The notes beneath the pieces are model-generated. The model did not search any database. It was not told the DNA's origin and worked only from the letters and a program-made list of their open reading frames with translations. A program made the position numbers and the translations under genes. Below, in pieces: positions 24,492 through 32,970 of a stretch of 64,000 nucleotides of DNA. Position 1 is the stretch's first letter. The number at the start of each line of letters is the position of its first letter. Source of the stretch: Bradyrhizobium sp. PSBB068 (GTDB taxonomy: Bacteria > Pseudomonadota > Alphaproteobacteria > Rhizobiales > Xanthobacteraceae); assembly GCA_016839165.1 (NCBI GenBank), contig CP069300.1, forward strand, positions 372,001-436,000, given 5' to 3'.

Positions 24492-25803
24492 TAGGTTCAA
24501 CATCCTAGTCATCGAGGATGCACACGAGAAAAGCGATGCGATTCGCCTTGGATTGCTCGATCGGGTTTCCGAGCCTGAGTTGACGATAGAGCTAGTGTCG
24601 AATTTGGTTGAGGCTCTGAAGCTCTTAGAGGTTAACTACTACGACTTGGTCATATTGGATATACTCATCCCGGCAACCGACCGTGGCTCTCCGCGAACTG
24701 AAAACTCGAGAGCGATCATTGAACAGCTCGCGTCTGGTAGCCTGGTCATGCCCGCTTGTGTCGTTGGGCTCACTGCGTACGAACAGGAGTATCAAGCTGA
24801 GCTTCGGTACTATGCGGAGAATCTATTTTCGATAGAGCAGTTTAGGCCTGACAGCGATGATTGGCTCAAAAGCATCGTCAGTAAGATCAAATTCATCGCA
24901 AAATGGAAGGCGGCTTATGGCCGAGCTCATAGTGCGAGTTATGACTATGACGTGGTCTTAGTTACGGCTCGTTTTCAGAATGAGTACAAGCCGATTGTGG
25001 ATAGCATTCAATGGGCCAGCGGACCCAACGATGACATTCAGCTCTTTCGAGATAGGCGTCTCAAAACGGGGGCAATTCGGTTTGGAGAGCGTGTTTTGCG
25101 GGCTGCTGTGTATTGCATTGAGGGAATGGGGTTGGCGCCCGCCGCGGCTGTGGCCGAGCAGCTTATTGGTCAACTTAGACCGAAGCTTCTGGTTATGTTG
25201 GGCATGTGCTGCGGCTTTAGGCAGGAAAAGTGTCAAAATCGGAGTGCGTTGGGGGATGTTATCGTGGCTCGGCAGGCTGCATGCTGGGATGAGGGAAAGT
25301 ACGGGGAGTTGGCTGAGGAAGGGTTCTTCTTTAACCGAGCGCTGCCGGTATCTGTTGATGGTCATCTGGACCGCCTAATTTCCTCACTGTTGGAGTCGGA
25401 AGGAGAAATCTTCAGATCTGCGGTTAGCGAGGTGTGGAACGAACGAGGGTCAAAGAATCTAAGAAAGAAATTTAAGGCGGACGTGGGTGACTATCCCGAT
25501 GTGAAGTACGGACTATTGCTTTCTGGTAGTAGCGTCGTGGCGCACGACGTGAAGGGGGACGAGATAATCAACCGCTTCCCGAATGCTCTCGGGCTCGAGA
25601 TGGAAATATTCGGCTTCTTCAAGGCCATAGAATTAGCGGTGGGTGCTAAGCCTGCAATGATGGCTGTAAAGGGCGTTGCTGACTTTGGTGATGGATCCAA
25701 GCACAAGCTATTTCAGCCACTAGCTAGTAGGCTTTCGTACTGTGTGGCGAGCGAGATCATCTCCAACTACTTTAATAGGATTGACGGGCAGTCCAAAAAG
25801 TAG
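24484..25803 (+). CDS. dtcC: Receiver-PNP nucleosidase fusion effector (DtcC-like)
   Basis: A 439-residue protein. Residues 1-130 form a receiver domain with acidic pair E11-D12 and phosphoacceptor D59 (LVILDILIPA). Residues from about 155 form a phosphorylase/nucleosidase (PNP/MTAN) domain: VVLVTARFQNEYKPIVD, LLVMLGMCCGF, LGDVIVARQA, GLEMEIFGFFKA (E372, M373, E374) and VKGVADFGDG (D400 as candidate catalytic Asp). In Detocs the phosphorylated DtcC cleaves ATP to adenine and ribose triphosphate, stopping phage growth at the cost of the cell. Its start lies inside the end of dtcB. The substrate in this organism is inferred. A related nucleosidase acting on another purine nucleotide remains possible. 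Confidence 0.78.
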   Translation: MASRFNILVIEDAHEKSDAIRLGLLDRVSEPELTIELVSNLVEALKLLEVNYYDLVILDILIPATDRGSPRTENSRAIIEQLASGSLVMPACVVGLTAYEQEYQAELRYYAENLFSIEQFRPDSDDWLKSIVSKIKFIAKWKAAYGRAHSASYDYDVVLVTARFQNEYKPIVDSIQWASGPNDDIQLFRDRRLKTGAIRFGERVLRAAVYCIEGMGLAPAAAVAEQLIGQLRPKLLVMLGMCCGFRQEKCQNRSALGDVIVARQAACWDEGKYGELAEEGFFFNRALPVSVDGHLDRLISSLLESEGEIFRSAVSEVWNERGSKNLRKKFKADVGDYPDVKYGLLLSGSSVVAHDVKGDEIINRFPNALGLEMEIFGFFKAIELAVGAKPAMMAVKGVADFGDGSKHKLFQPLASRLSYCVASEIISNYFNRIDGQSKK

Positions 25804-25860
25804 GTATCGAACGGCTCGTTCCATGCTCCATGCCATCCGCAAATAGCTCTAAATCGCGCT

Positions 25861-26580
25861 TTAGCCTTCGTGCTGGAAGCCGAGATAGCTCGCGGCGACG
25901 CCCTTGTTGGCGGCGATGTCCTTTGCGGAGCCTGACAGCACGAACTCGCCGAGCTCCATCACATAGGCGCGGTCGGCGATCTGCAGCGCGGCCTGGGCGT
26001 TCTGCTCGACCAAGAGCACGGAGACGCCGGCTGCGCGGAGCTCGCCGACGATGCGGAAGATGTCGGCGACGATGATCGGGGCGAGGCCGAGGCTCGGCTC
26101 GTCCAACATCAGGAGTTTCGGCGCGCCCATCAGCGCACGGCCCATCGCGAGCATCTGCTGCTCGCCGCCGGATAGCGTGCCGGCAAGTTGCTTGCGGCGT
26201 TCCTTGAGCCGCGGAAACAGCGTGTAGACCCGCTCCAGCGAGGTGGCAGCGACGCCCTTCGCGATCCGGAACGCGCCGAGCTCCAGATTGTCCTCGACAT
26301 TCATGGTGCCGAACAATTCGCGATGCTCCGGCACGAGGCTCAGGCCGGTTGCGACGCGGTCCTCGATATCCAGCGGCGCCATGTCGACGCCGGCGAAGGT
26401 GGTGCGGCCCCTCAGCGGCAGCACGCCCATGATGGCGTTGAGCAGCGTGGTCTTGCCGGCGCCGTTGGCGCCGATGATGGTGACGATCTCGTTGCCCGCG
26501 ACCTCGAGCGAGACGCCGCGCACCGCCTCGACCTTGCCGTAGGAAATGTGGACGTCGGTGACCGACAGCAGCGCGGTCAT
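25861..26580 (-). CDS. ABC transporter ATP-binding protein, LivF type (CouSTU-like set)
   Basis: A 239-residue ATPase of the high-affinity branched-chain amino acid type. Walker A IGANGAGKTT is near residue 38, signature LSGGEQQMLAMGRAL and Walker B LLMLDEPSLGLAP follow, with the conserved His replaced by the LLVEQNAQAAL switch region. The gene has a four-base overlap with the fused permease-ATPase gene upstream of it. It lies 57 bases from the end of dtcC, in convergent orientation. It belongs to the CouSTU-like importer that works with CouP across the inserted defence operon. Confidence 0.88.
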   Translation of the reverse strand: MTALLSVTDVHISYGKVEAVRGVSLEVAGNEIVTIIGANGAGKTTLLNAIMGVLPLRGRTTFAGVDMAPLDIEDRVATGLSLVPEHRELFGTMNVEDNLELGAFRIAKGVAATSLERVYTLFPRLKERRKQLAGTLSGGEQQMLAMGRALMGAPKLLMLDEPSLGLAPIIVADIFRIVGELRAAGVSVLLVEQNAQAALQIADRAYVMELGEFVLSGSAKDIAANKGVAASYLGFQHEG

Positions 26581-28346
26581 GCGGCGGCTCCGAGATAGGC
26601 CTTGATCACGTCGGGATTGCGCTTGATCGTGGCCGGCGTGCCCTCGGCGATCTTGGTGCCGAAATCGAGCACCACGATGCGGTCGGCGAGATCCATCACG
26701 AAACCCATGTCGTGCTCGACCAGCAGCACCGACATGCCGCCGTCGCGCAACTGCCGGAGCAGCGCGGCCAGCCGCTGCTTCTCCATGTGGCGCAGTCCGG
26801 CGGCCGGCTCGTCGAGCAGCAGCAGCATCGGATCGACGCACAGCGCACGCGCGATCTCGACGATGCGCTGCTGGCCGAGCGACAGCGAACCCGCGAGCTG
26901 ATCGATCTGGTCGGACAGCCCGACGCGCGCGATCTGCCGTGCGGCTTCCGCCAGCAGTTTCGCCTCGTCAGCGCGATCGAGCCGCAGCATGCTGGAGATC
27001 GCGCCGGAATTGCCGCGCAGATGCGCGCCGATCGCGACGTTCTCCAGCACGGTCATGTCGGGCACCAGCTTGACGTGCTGGAAGGTGCGTGCGACGCCGA
27101 GCTTGACCACTTCCTGTGGCGGCGCGTTCGCGACTTCGTTGCCGAGCACGGCGATCTTGCCACTGGTCGCGGTCAGCACGCCGGTGATCAGGTTGAAGGT
27201 CGTGCTCTTGCCGGCGCCGTTGGGGCCGATCAGCGCGACGATCTCGCGGGCGTTGACGTCGAACGAGACGTCGTTCACCGCGAGCACGCCGCCGAACTGC
27301 TTGCGTGCTTTATCGATATGCAGCAGCACCGGGGACGTTCCGGGCGCGCGCTCACGATGCTCCAATTTAACTGAAGTATCCGGCGTCTTGCGTCCCGGCT
27401 TGAACGGCAGCTTCGACATGAGCCAGGGCCAAACGCCCTGCGGCGCCAGTTGCAACAGGAGCACGAGCATGATGCCGAACACGATGGTCTCGAGCTGGCT
27501 CTGGCCGCCGAAGATGTAGGGCAGGTAACTCTGCAGCACCTCCTTCAGGATCACGACGATGGCGGCGCCGAGCACGCCGCCCCAGACGTAACCGGCGCCG
27601 CCGACCACGGCGATGAACAGATACTCGATGCCGGCCTGTGCGCCGAACGGCGTCGGGTTGGCGGCGCGTTGGAAATGCGCATAGAGCCAGCCGGACAGGC
27701 CGGCCAGAACAGCGGCATAGATGAACACCAGCAGCTTGGCGCGCGGCGTCTGCACGCCGAACGCTTCGGCCGCGACATGGCCGCGCCGCAACGCGCGGAT
27801 GGCGCGCCCGGTGCGGGAGTCCAACAGGTTCATGGTGAGCAGCGCGGCGAGCAGCACCGCGATCCAGATCGCGTAGTAGATCGTATCCGGGCTCAGCATC
27901 TTGAACGCGCCGATCGAGAGCGGTGGAATGCCGGAGATGCCGTCGTTGCGGCCGAGGAATTCGAGTTTGCTGAACAGATAGAACAGGCCGATGCCCCAGG
28001 CGATGGTGCCGAGCGGCAGATAATGGCCTGACAGCCGCACCGTGACGAGGCCGAGCAGCACCGCGGCGATGCCGCTGACCACAAGCGAGGCGGGCAGCGT
28101 CAGCCACGGCGAGACGCCGTAGGCGGTGGTCAGCACCGCCGTGGTGTAGGCGCCGAAGCCGCAGAACGCGGCCTGTCCGAACGAGGTGAGACCGCCGACG
28201 CCGGTGAGCAGCACCAGCCCCATCGCGACCAGCGAGGCGAGGCCGATATTGTCGAGCAGCACGATCCAGAACGGCGGGATGCCCGGCAGCAGCGGGATCA
28301 CCGCCAGCACGAGCGCGAAGATGATGAGAGGCAGCCGCTGCGCCAT
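26577..28346 (-). CDS. Fused ABC permease-ATPase (LivM-LivG fusion), CouSTU-like set
   Basis: A 589-residue fusion. Residues 1-330 are a LivM-type permease with about 8-9 helices and the EAA-like segment ([20 protein letters not shown]). Residues from about 345 are a LivG-type ATPase: Walker [19 protein letters not shown], signature [15 protein letters not shown], Walker [15 protein letters not shown]. The signature has LSLGQ rather than LSGGQ, which is common in LivG. In R. palustris the transporter has four components named couPSTU, which fits one fused subunit. Four-base overlap with the LivF-type gene. Start ATG 28346. Confidence 0.87.
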   Translation of the reverse strand: MAQRLPLIIFALVLAVIPLLPGIPPFWIVLLDNIGLASLVAMGLVLLTGVGGLTSFGQAAFCGFGAYTTAVLTTAYGVSPWLTLPASLVVSGIAAVLLGLVTVRLSGHYLPLGTIAWGIGLFYLFSKLEFLGRNDGISGIPPLSIGAFKMLSPDTIYYAIWIAVLLAALLTMNLLDSRTGRAIRALRRGHVAAEAFGVQTPRAKLLVFIYAAVLAGLSGWLYAHFQRAANPTPFGAQAGIEYLFIAVVGGAGYVWGGVLGAAIVVILKEVLQSYLPYIFGGQSQLETIVFGIMLVLLLQLAPQGVWPWLMSKLPFKPGRKTPDTSVKLEHRERAPGTSPVLLHIDKARKQFGGVLAVNDVSFDVNAREIVALIGPNGAGKSTTFNLITGVLTATSGKIAVLGNEVANAPPQEVVKLGVARTFQHVKLVPDMTVLENVAIGAHLRGNSGAISSMLRLDRADEAKLLAEAARQIARVGLSDQIDQLAGSLSLGQQRIVEIARALCVDPMLLLLDEPAAGLRHMEKQRLAALLRQLRDGGMSVLLVEHDMGFVMDLADRIVVLDFGTKIAEGTPATIKRNPDVIKAYLGAAA

Positions 28347-28351
28347 CGCGC

Positions 28352-29392
28352 TCAATCCTTCTCTTCTTCGACCTGGGGCGCCGCGAGCGAGCGCAGCACC
28401 AGGACGGGAAGGATCAGCGTGAACACGATGACTTCCTTGAAGTTGCTGGCGTAGAACGACGAGAAGGCCTCGACGATGCCGACCACGATGGCCGCGACCG
28501 CCGTGAGGGGATAGCTGACCAGGCCGCCGATGATGGCGGCGATGAAGCCCTTCAGGCCGATCAGGAAGCCGGTGTCGTAATAGAGCGTGGTGATCGGCAC
28601 GATCAGGATGCCGGAGATCGCGCCGATGACGGAAGCGAGCAGGAATGCGATCTGGCCCGACAGCGTGGTGCGGATGCCGACCAGGCGGGCGCCGAGGCGA
28701 TTGACCGCGGTGGCGCGCAGCGCCTTGCCGGTCTTGGTGTAGCCGAAGAACAGCCACAGCGCGATGATGAAGCCGACCGTCAGGCCATAGACCGCAAGGC
28801 TTTGTCCGGTGAAGCGCAGCGGACCCGCGGTCACCGCGGCATTCGACAGCGCCGGGCCGCGCAGGCCTTCGGCGCCGAAGAACACGAGGCCCAGGCCTTG
28901 CAGCGCCAGGTGGCAGCCGACCGAGGCGATCAGCAGCACCAGCACCGAGGTGTGCGCGATCGGCTGGAACGCGATGCGGTAGAGGAACAGCCCGATCGCC
29001 GCCACGATCAGCAGCGCCAGCGCGATGTTGACGGCGATCGGCGTGTGCGGACCGACCAGCGCATAGACGAGGCCGAGCAGCGCCATGGGAAAGGCGATGT
29101 TGAGCGCGACCGAGCGGATCACCAGCCGCGCATGCAGCGCCCTGCGGGCGAAGAACAGGTCGAGGGCAAAAGCGACCAAGCCCATCGCGACCGCAAGGCG
29201 CGCGGTGCCGGGCACCTGGCCGGTCGCCAGCATGGCGTAGCTCAGCGCGCCATAGGTGACGAATTCGCCCTGCGGGATCAGGATCACCCGCGTCACCGCG
29301 AACACCAGCACCAGGGCGAGCCCCAGCAGTGCGTAGATCGCGCCATTGGTGATGCCGTCCTGCAGCAGGAACAGCATGATCGTCGTGTTCAA
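28352..29392 (-). CDS. ABC permease, LivH type (CouSTU-like set)
   Basis: A 346-residue (TTG start at 29392) or 341-residue (ATG 29377) membrane protein. Helices include FLLQDGITNGAIYALLGLAL and the LivH core ILIPQGEFVTYGALSYAML. The conserved loop RATAVNRLGARLVGIRT aligns with the EAA region. TTG is favoured because GAGGGGGAG lies about ten bases before it, while the ATG has no such sequence at the right distance. It is the first gene of the minus-strand set and is divergent from the CouR-like regulator across 178 bases. Confidence 0.85.
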   Translation of the reverse strand: MNTTIMLFLLQDGITNGAIYALLGLALVLVFAVTRVILIPQGEFVTYGALSYAMLATGQVPGTARLAVAMGLVAFALDLFFARRALHARLVIRSVALNIAFPMALLGLVYALVGPHTPIAVNIALALLIVAAIGLFLYRIAFQPIAHTSVLVLLIASVGCHLALQGLGLVFFGAEGLRGPALSNAAVTAGPLRFTGQSLAVYGLTVGFIIALWLFFGYTKTGKALRATAVNRLGARLVGIRTTLSGQIAFLLASVIGAISGILIVPITTLYYDTGFLIGLKGFIAAIIGGLVSYPLTAVAAIVVGIVEAFSSFYASNFKEVIVFTLILPVLVLRSLAAPQVEEEKD

Positions 29393-29478
29393 GGCCGAGC
29401 GCTCCCCCTCAAGCGTCGGGCCGCCGCAGCCGGCTGTGCCGGTCCGGTCGGCCGATATCGGCTGTTGATAGCCGCCGA

Positions 29479-29514
29479 TATTAGATATAGCGGATAACAA
29501 TTATTAGATATAAT
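29479..29514. promoter_or_regulatory. Candidate CouR operators between the transporter and the MarR gene
   Basis: A direct repeat TATTAGATATA occurs at 29479-29489 and 29502-29512, 23 bases apart. The second copy is inside the perfect inverted repeat ATTAT-TAGAT-ATAAT (29500-29514). The region lies between the divergent transporter set and the MarR gene and is AT-rich. A likely MarR site. Confidence 0.5.
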
Positions 29515-29570
29515 CTCAAGGTCCCCGAGCGTCCCGCGGGGTTTTGTACCGGGATTGCGAGCCTGGAGCG

Positions 29571-30089
29571 ATGACTGTTTCAAAGACCGCCTCCGATGCC
29601 GTCCGTTCGTCGCGCGCCCTGCGCCGGGAACCGGTCGATCCTGCCGGGGACGACAGCATGCTGCAACTGGGCGAACTGTCCGGGTTGCTCGGCTATTCGC
29701 TCAAACGCGCGCAGCTCAAGGTGTTCGAGGACTTCCTGCGCTGCGTCGCGCCGCTGCAGCTGACGCCGGCGCAGTTCTCGGTGCTGCTGCTGCTCGACAA
29801 GAATCCGGGCCGCAACCAGACCGAGATCGCCAACACGCTCGGCATCCTCAGGCCGAATTTCGTCGCGATGCTCGACGCGCTGGAGAGCCGCGACCTTTGC
29901 GCGCGGATGCGCTCGACCAACGACCGCCGCTCCCACATCCTGGTCCTGACCGACAAGGGCCGCGCGGTGCTGGCGCGCGCCAAGAAGCTGGTCGGCAACA
30001 AGCACGAGGCGCGGCTGATCGAGGTGCTTGGCCCGGCCAACCACGCCGCGCTGCTGGAGATGCTGGCGAAGCTGGCGCAGGAGTTTTGA
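29571..30089 (+). CDS. couR: MarR family transcriptional regulator (CouR-like)
   Basis: A 172-residue regulator with a MarR winged helix. Visible are helix 3 and recognition region RNQTEIANTLGILRPNFVAM, the wing SRDLCARMRSTNDRRSHILVLT and the dimerising ends. A MarR member, CouR, represses R. palustris p-coumarate genes and is released by p-coumaroyl-CoA. The name is by genomic analogy: the gene sits at the edge of the couAB-couP block and is divergent from the couSTU-like genes. GGAG lies 5-8 bases before the ATG. Candidate sites: 29479-29514 and 15741-15753. Confidence 0.75.
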   Translation: MTVSKTASDAVRSSRALRREPVDPAGDDSMLQLGELSGLLGYSLKRAQLKVFEDFLRCVAPLQLTPAQFSVLLLLDKNPGRNQTEIANTLGILRPNFVAMLDALESRDLCARMRSTNDRRSHILVLTDKGRAVLARAKKLVGNKHEARLIEVLGPANHAALLEMLAKLAQEF

Positions 30090-30094
30090 GGTCT

Positions 30095-30199
30095 CGTCAT
30101 TCCGGGGCTCGCGAAGCGAGAGCCCGGAATCCATTGCGCCGCAGGCGTCGTGGCTGAATGGATTCCGGGCTCAGCCCTTCGGGCTGCCCCGGAATGACG
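30095..30199. repeat. Palindromic element, CGTCATTCCGG family
   Basis: CGTCATTCCGGGGCTCGCG at the left and GGAATGACG at the right end form a long imperfect hairpin that also contains GAATCCATT/AATGGATTC. It lies between convergent genes (couR and the glycerate kinase). Confidence 0.8.
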
Positions 30200-30204
30200 G
30201 TGAA

Positions 30205-31488
30205 CTAATCCACCAGGATCACGCGCACATCGTTGACGTTGGTCAGCGTCGGCCCGGTCAGCAGCAAATCGCCGGTCTGCGCGAAGAAGCCGGTGGCGTC
30301 GTTGTTCTCGAGATAGGTCTTGGGATCGAGGCCGATCGCTTTCATCTTCGCAAACGTCACCTGGTCGATCACGGCCCCGGCCGGGTCGGTCGCGCTGCCG
30401 GCGCCGCCGTCGGCGCCGTCGGTGTCGGCGGCGAGCGCCGCGATGCCGGGCGTGTCCTTGAGCAGGCCGGCGAGCGCCAGCGCATATTCCTGGTTGGGTC
30501 CGCCGCGGCCGTTGCCGCGCACGGTCACCGTGAGCTCGCCGCCGGAGACGATCGCAACGCGCTTGCCCTCGCTGCGCGCCTTCAATGCAAGCCTCGCATG
30601 TTCGGCCGCGACCTCGCGGGCCTCGCCTTCGAGATCGGCGCCGAGCGCGATGGTCTCGTAGCCGGCGTCCTGCGCGACCTTCACCGCGGCGTCGATCGAG
30701 GCCTTCGGCTTCGCCAGCAATTCGAACGTCGCCCGCGCAAAGGCGGGATCGCCGGGCTTGCAGCTCTCGTTGCTGGGATCGTCGAGCGCGCGGCGCACCG
30801 CGTCATCGACGGAGAGATTGTATTTGGCGACCAGCGCGCGGGCATCCGCCAGCGTGGTCGGATCCGGCACTGTCGGCCCCGAGGCGATCGCGGAGGGGTC
30901 GTCATGCGGCACGTCCGAAATCGCCAGCGTGACGATCTCGGCGGCGCGCTGGCCGGCGCGCGCCAGCCGTCCGCCCTTGATCCGCGACAGATGCTTGCGG
31001 ACGATGTTCATCTCGCCGATCGGCGCGCCGGAGCGCAGCAGCGCGCGGTTGACCTGCTGCTTCTGGGCAAAGCTCACCCCCGCGACCGGCGCGATCCAGT
31101 TCGCCGAGCCACCGCCGGTCAAGAGCACCAGCAGCAGATCGTCGGGTGTGGCTTCCGCCGCCAGCCGCAGCGTATCGTCGGCCGCGCGCAGGCCGGCTTC
31201 ATCGGGCACCGGGTGGCCGGCCTCGACCACCTTGATGCGGCGGGTCGGCACGCCATGGCCGTGGCGGGTGGTGGCGATGCCGACCAGCCGCGACGGTTCG
31301 AGGCCGAGCGTGTCGAGATAGTGCCGTTCCGCCGCGGCGGCCATGGCGCCGGCGCCCTTGCCTGCGGCAAGGCAGATCACGCGGCCTTTCGGCGCCGGCC
31401 GCAGCCGCGACGCCAGCACGACATCGGGATGTGCAGCCGCCACTGCGGCATCGAAGATCGAACGCAGGAAGGGACGACGGTCGGTCAT
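30205..31488 (-). CDS. Glycerate 2-kinase of the MOFRL type
   Basis: A 427-residue kinase phosphorylating D-glycerate. The N-terminal GCK-type domain carries GRVICLAAGKGAGAMAAAAE and LLLVLLTGGGSANW. The C-terminal MOFRL domain has GELTVTVRGNGRGGPNQEYA and DTDGADGGAGSATDPAGAVI, which is its defining feature. ATG 31488 is preferred to an earlier start that adds MAATDPSHKG. The gene follows the substrate-binding protein gene ending at 31511 with a 22-base gap. No terminator lies between them, so they are probably cotranscribed. The metabolic link to the transporter is unclear. Confidence 0.88.
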   Translation of the reverse strand: MTDRRPFLRSIFDAAVAAAHPDVVLASRLRPAPKGRVICLAAGKGAGAMAAAAERHYLDTLGLEPSRLVGIATTRHGHGVPTRRIKVVEAGHPVPDEAGLRAADDTLRLAAEATPDDLLLVLLTGGGSANWIAPVAGVSFAQKQQVNRALLRSGAPIGEMNIVRKHLSRIKGGRLARAGQRAAEIVTLAISDVPHDDPSAIASGPTVPDPTTLADARALVAKYNLSVDDAVRRALDDPSNESCKPGDPAFARATFELLAKPKASIDAAVKVAQDAGYETIALGADLEGEAREVAAEHARLALKARSEGKRVAIVSGGELTVTVRGNGRGGPNQEYALALAGLLKDTPGIAALAADTDGADGGAGSATDPAGAVIDQVTFAKMKAIGLDPKTYLENNDATGFFAQTGDLLLTGPTLTNVNDVRVILVD

Positions 31489-31510
31489 GGCTATGCCTTT
31501 GTGAGACGGA

Positions 31511-32743
31511 TCAGTTGCCGCCAATTTCGCCGCTGATGACGTCGCCGAACAACTGCCAGCGCTCGCCCTTGAACTGCATCAGCTGCAATTGCTCGATCGG
31601 CTGGAAGTCGTTGGGCCCGGTCGACAGCGTCACGCCGGGCAGCAGGCCGCCTTGCGGAAACTGCTTCAGGCTCGCCGCCTGCTTCATCACATTGGCGCGG
31701 GTGAGGTCGTCCCCGCAGCGGCGCAGCACCTCGACCATCGTGGTCGCCATGTTGTAGCCGGTCATCGCCGAGGCATCGGCGCGATTGGTGTCGGGCAAAT
31801 ATTTGGCGAGCAGTTCGTCGAACGCCTTCATGCCGGCGTCGTCTTTCCACTGCGGATCGCTGGCGTCCTTGGCGTAGGCCGCCGAGATGACGCCCTGCGC
31901 ATTGTCGAGCCCGGCCGGACGCATCACCGTCGCGGTGGAGGCCGAGACGTTGGAGACGATCGTCACCGGCTTCCAGTTCATCTCGCCGAGCTTCTTGATC
32001 GCCTGGGCGCCGAATTTCGGCGTGGTGAAGAAGATGATGACATCCGGACTGGAGGATTTCAGCCGCACCACGTGGGAATCGATGGTCGGCTCGGCGACCT
32101 CGTAGCTCTCCTTGGCGACGATCCGCGCGGGATCGCTGGCGAAGCCGTCTTCCAGGCCCTTGAGGTAGTCCTTGCCCATGTCGTCGTTCTGGTAGAGCAC
32201 CGCGACCTTGGCGGCGGGTTTCTCCTTGAGCAGATATTTCGCGTAGATCCGCGACTCGCTCTGGTAGCTCGGCAGCCAGCCCATGGTCCAAGGGAAGGTC
32301 TTCGGATCGTTCCACTTGGTGGCGCCGGTGGCGACGAACAGCTGCGGCACCTTCTTGGCGTTGAGATATTTCTGGATCGCGGTGTTGGAGGCGGTGCCGA
32401 GCGTGCCGAACAGGAACAGCACCTCGTCGCTCTCGACCAGCTTGCGGGCCTGCTCGACGGCCTTCGGCGGCGAATAGGCGTCGTCATAGGAGATGAAGTT
32501 GATCTTGCGGCCGTTGATGCCGCCGTCGTCGTTGACCTTCTTGAACACCGCCGTCATCGCCTTGCCGACCACGCCATAGGCCGATGCCGGGCCGCTATAG
32601 GGCACGATGTTGCCGATCTTGATCTCGGTATCGCTCGCTCCGGTGTCGTATTTCTTCTGCGCCAGGGCGGCGCTGCCGCTTGTCGCGAGCAGGGCCAGGC
32701 CGAAAACGGCGGTTGCGGCACGGTGAAGGACGGGCGTGGACAA
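31511..32743 (-). CDS. ABC substrate-binding protein, tandem paralogue 1 (LivK-like)
   Basis: A 410-residue Peripla_BP_6 protein. Signal peptide: ...FGLALLATSGSAALA, cleaved before QKKYD. The mature core is that shared by all five paralogues: YDTGASDTEIKIGN, FISYDDAYSPPKAVEQARKL, FVATGATKWNDPKTFPWTMG and AKVAVLYQNDDMGKDYLKG. The loop at about residues 112-128 reads FGTLGTASNTAIQKY, unlike the FNSLGTPSN form in paralogues 2 and 3. The C-terminus ends ISGEIGGN. No terminator follows it, and the glycerate kinase is 22 bases downstream. Ligand unknown. Proximity to the pim-like operon suggests dicarboxylate or fatty acid. Confidence 0.88.
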   Translation of the reverse strand: MSTPVLHRAATAVFGLALLATSGSAALAQKKYDTGASDTEIKIGNIVPYSGPASAYGVVGKAMTAVFKKVNDDGGINGRKINFISYDDAYSPPKAVEQARKLVESDEVLFLFGTLGTASNTAIQKYLNAKKVPQLFVATGATKWNDPKTFPWTMGWLPSYQSESRIYAKYLLKEKPAAKVAVLYQNDDMGKDYLKGLEDGFASDPARIVAKESYEVAEPTIDSHVVRLKSSSPDVIIFFTTPKFGAQAIKKLGEMNWKPVTIVSNVSASTATVMRPAGLDNAQGVISAAYAKDASDPQWKDDAGMKAFDELLAKYLPDTNRADASAMTGYNMATTMVEVLRRCGDDLTRANVMKQAASLKQFPQGGLLPGVTLSTGPNDFQPIEQLQLMQFKGERWQLFGDVISGEIGGN

Positions 32744-32913
32744 TTTGCGGATCTCCTGTTCTTGCGCGCCCGGCGGGAGGCGCTCGGCTTCTTGTTGGCT
32801 CTGCCGTACCTAGAGCACGATGAGATTTGGTTGAATAGCGTATCGTCCGCTGAAGTGTAAACGGCCCGTGTCCTTCGGTTTTCCGGATAGAGCGATAGCA
32901 AACGAAAGGCAAA

Positions 32914-32945
32914 GAAAAACCCCTGCGATCGGGTCGCAGGGGGCA
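32914..32945 (-). terminator. Intrinsic terminator after paralogue 2
   Basis: Read on the minus strand, a CCCCTGCGA...TCGCAGGGG-type stem with TTTTTC after it closes the transcript of the gene ending at 32971. Confidence 0.8.
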
Positions 32946-32970
32946 GATTTTTCACGATGCGGGAAAGTTC

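Noticed and set aside
21113..25798. GTCCAAA near both ends of the Detocs-like segment as target-site duplication
   Set aside because: Only seven bases, and the right copy is inside the dtcC coding region. It is most likely chance.
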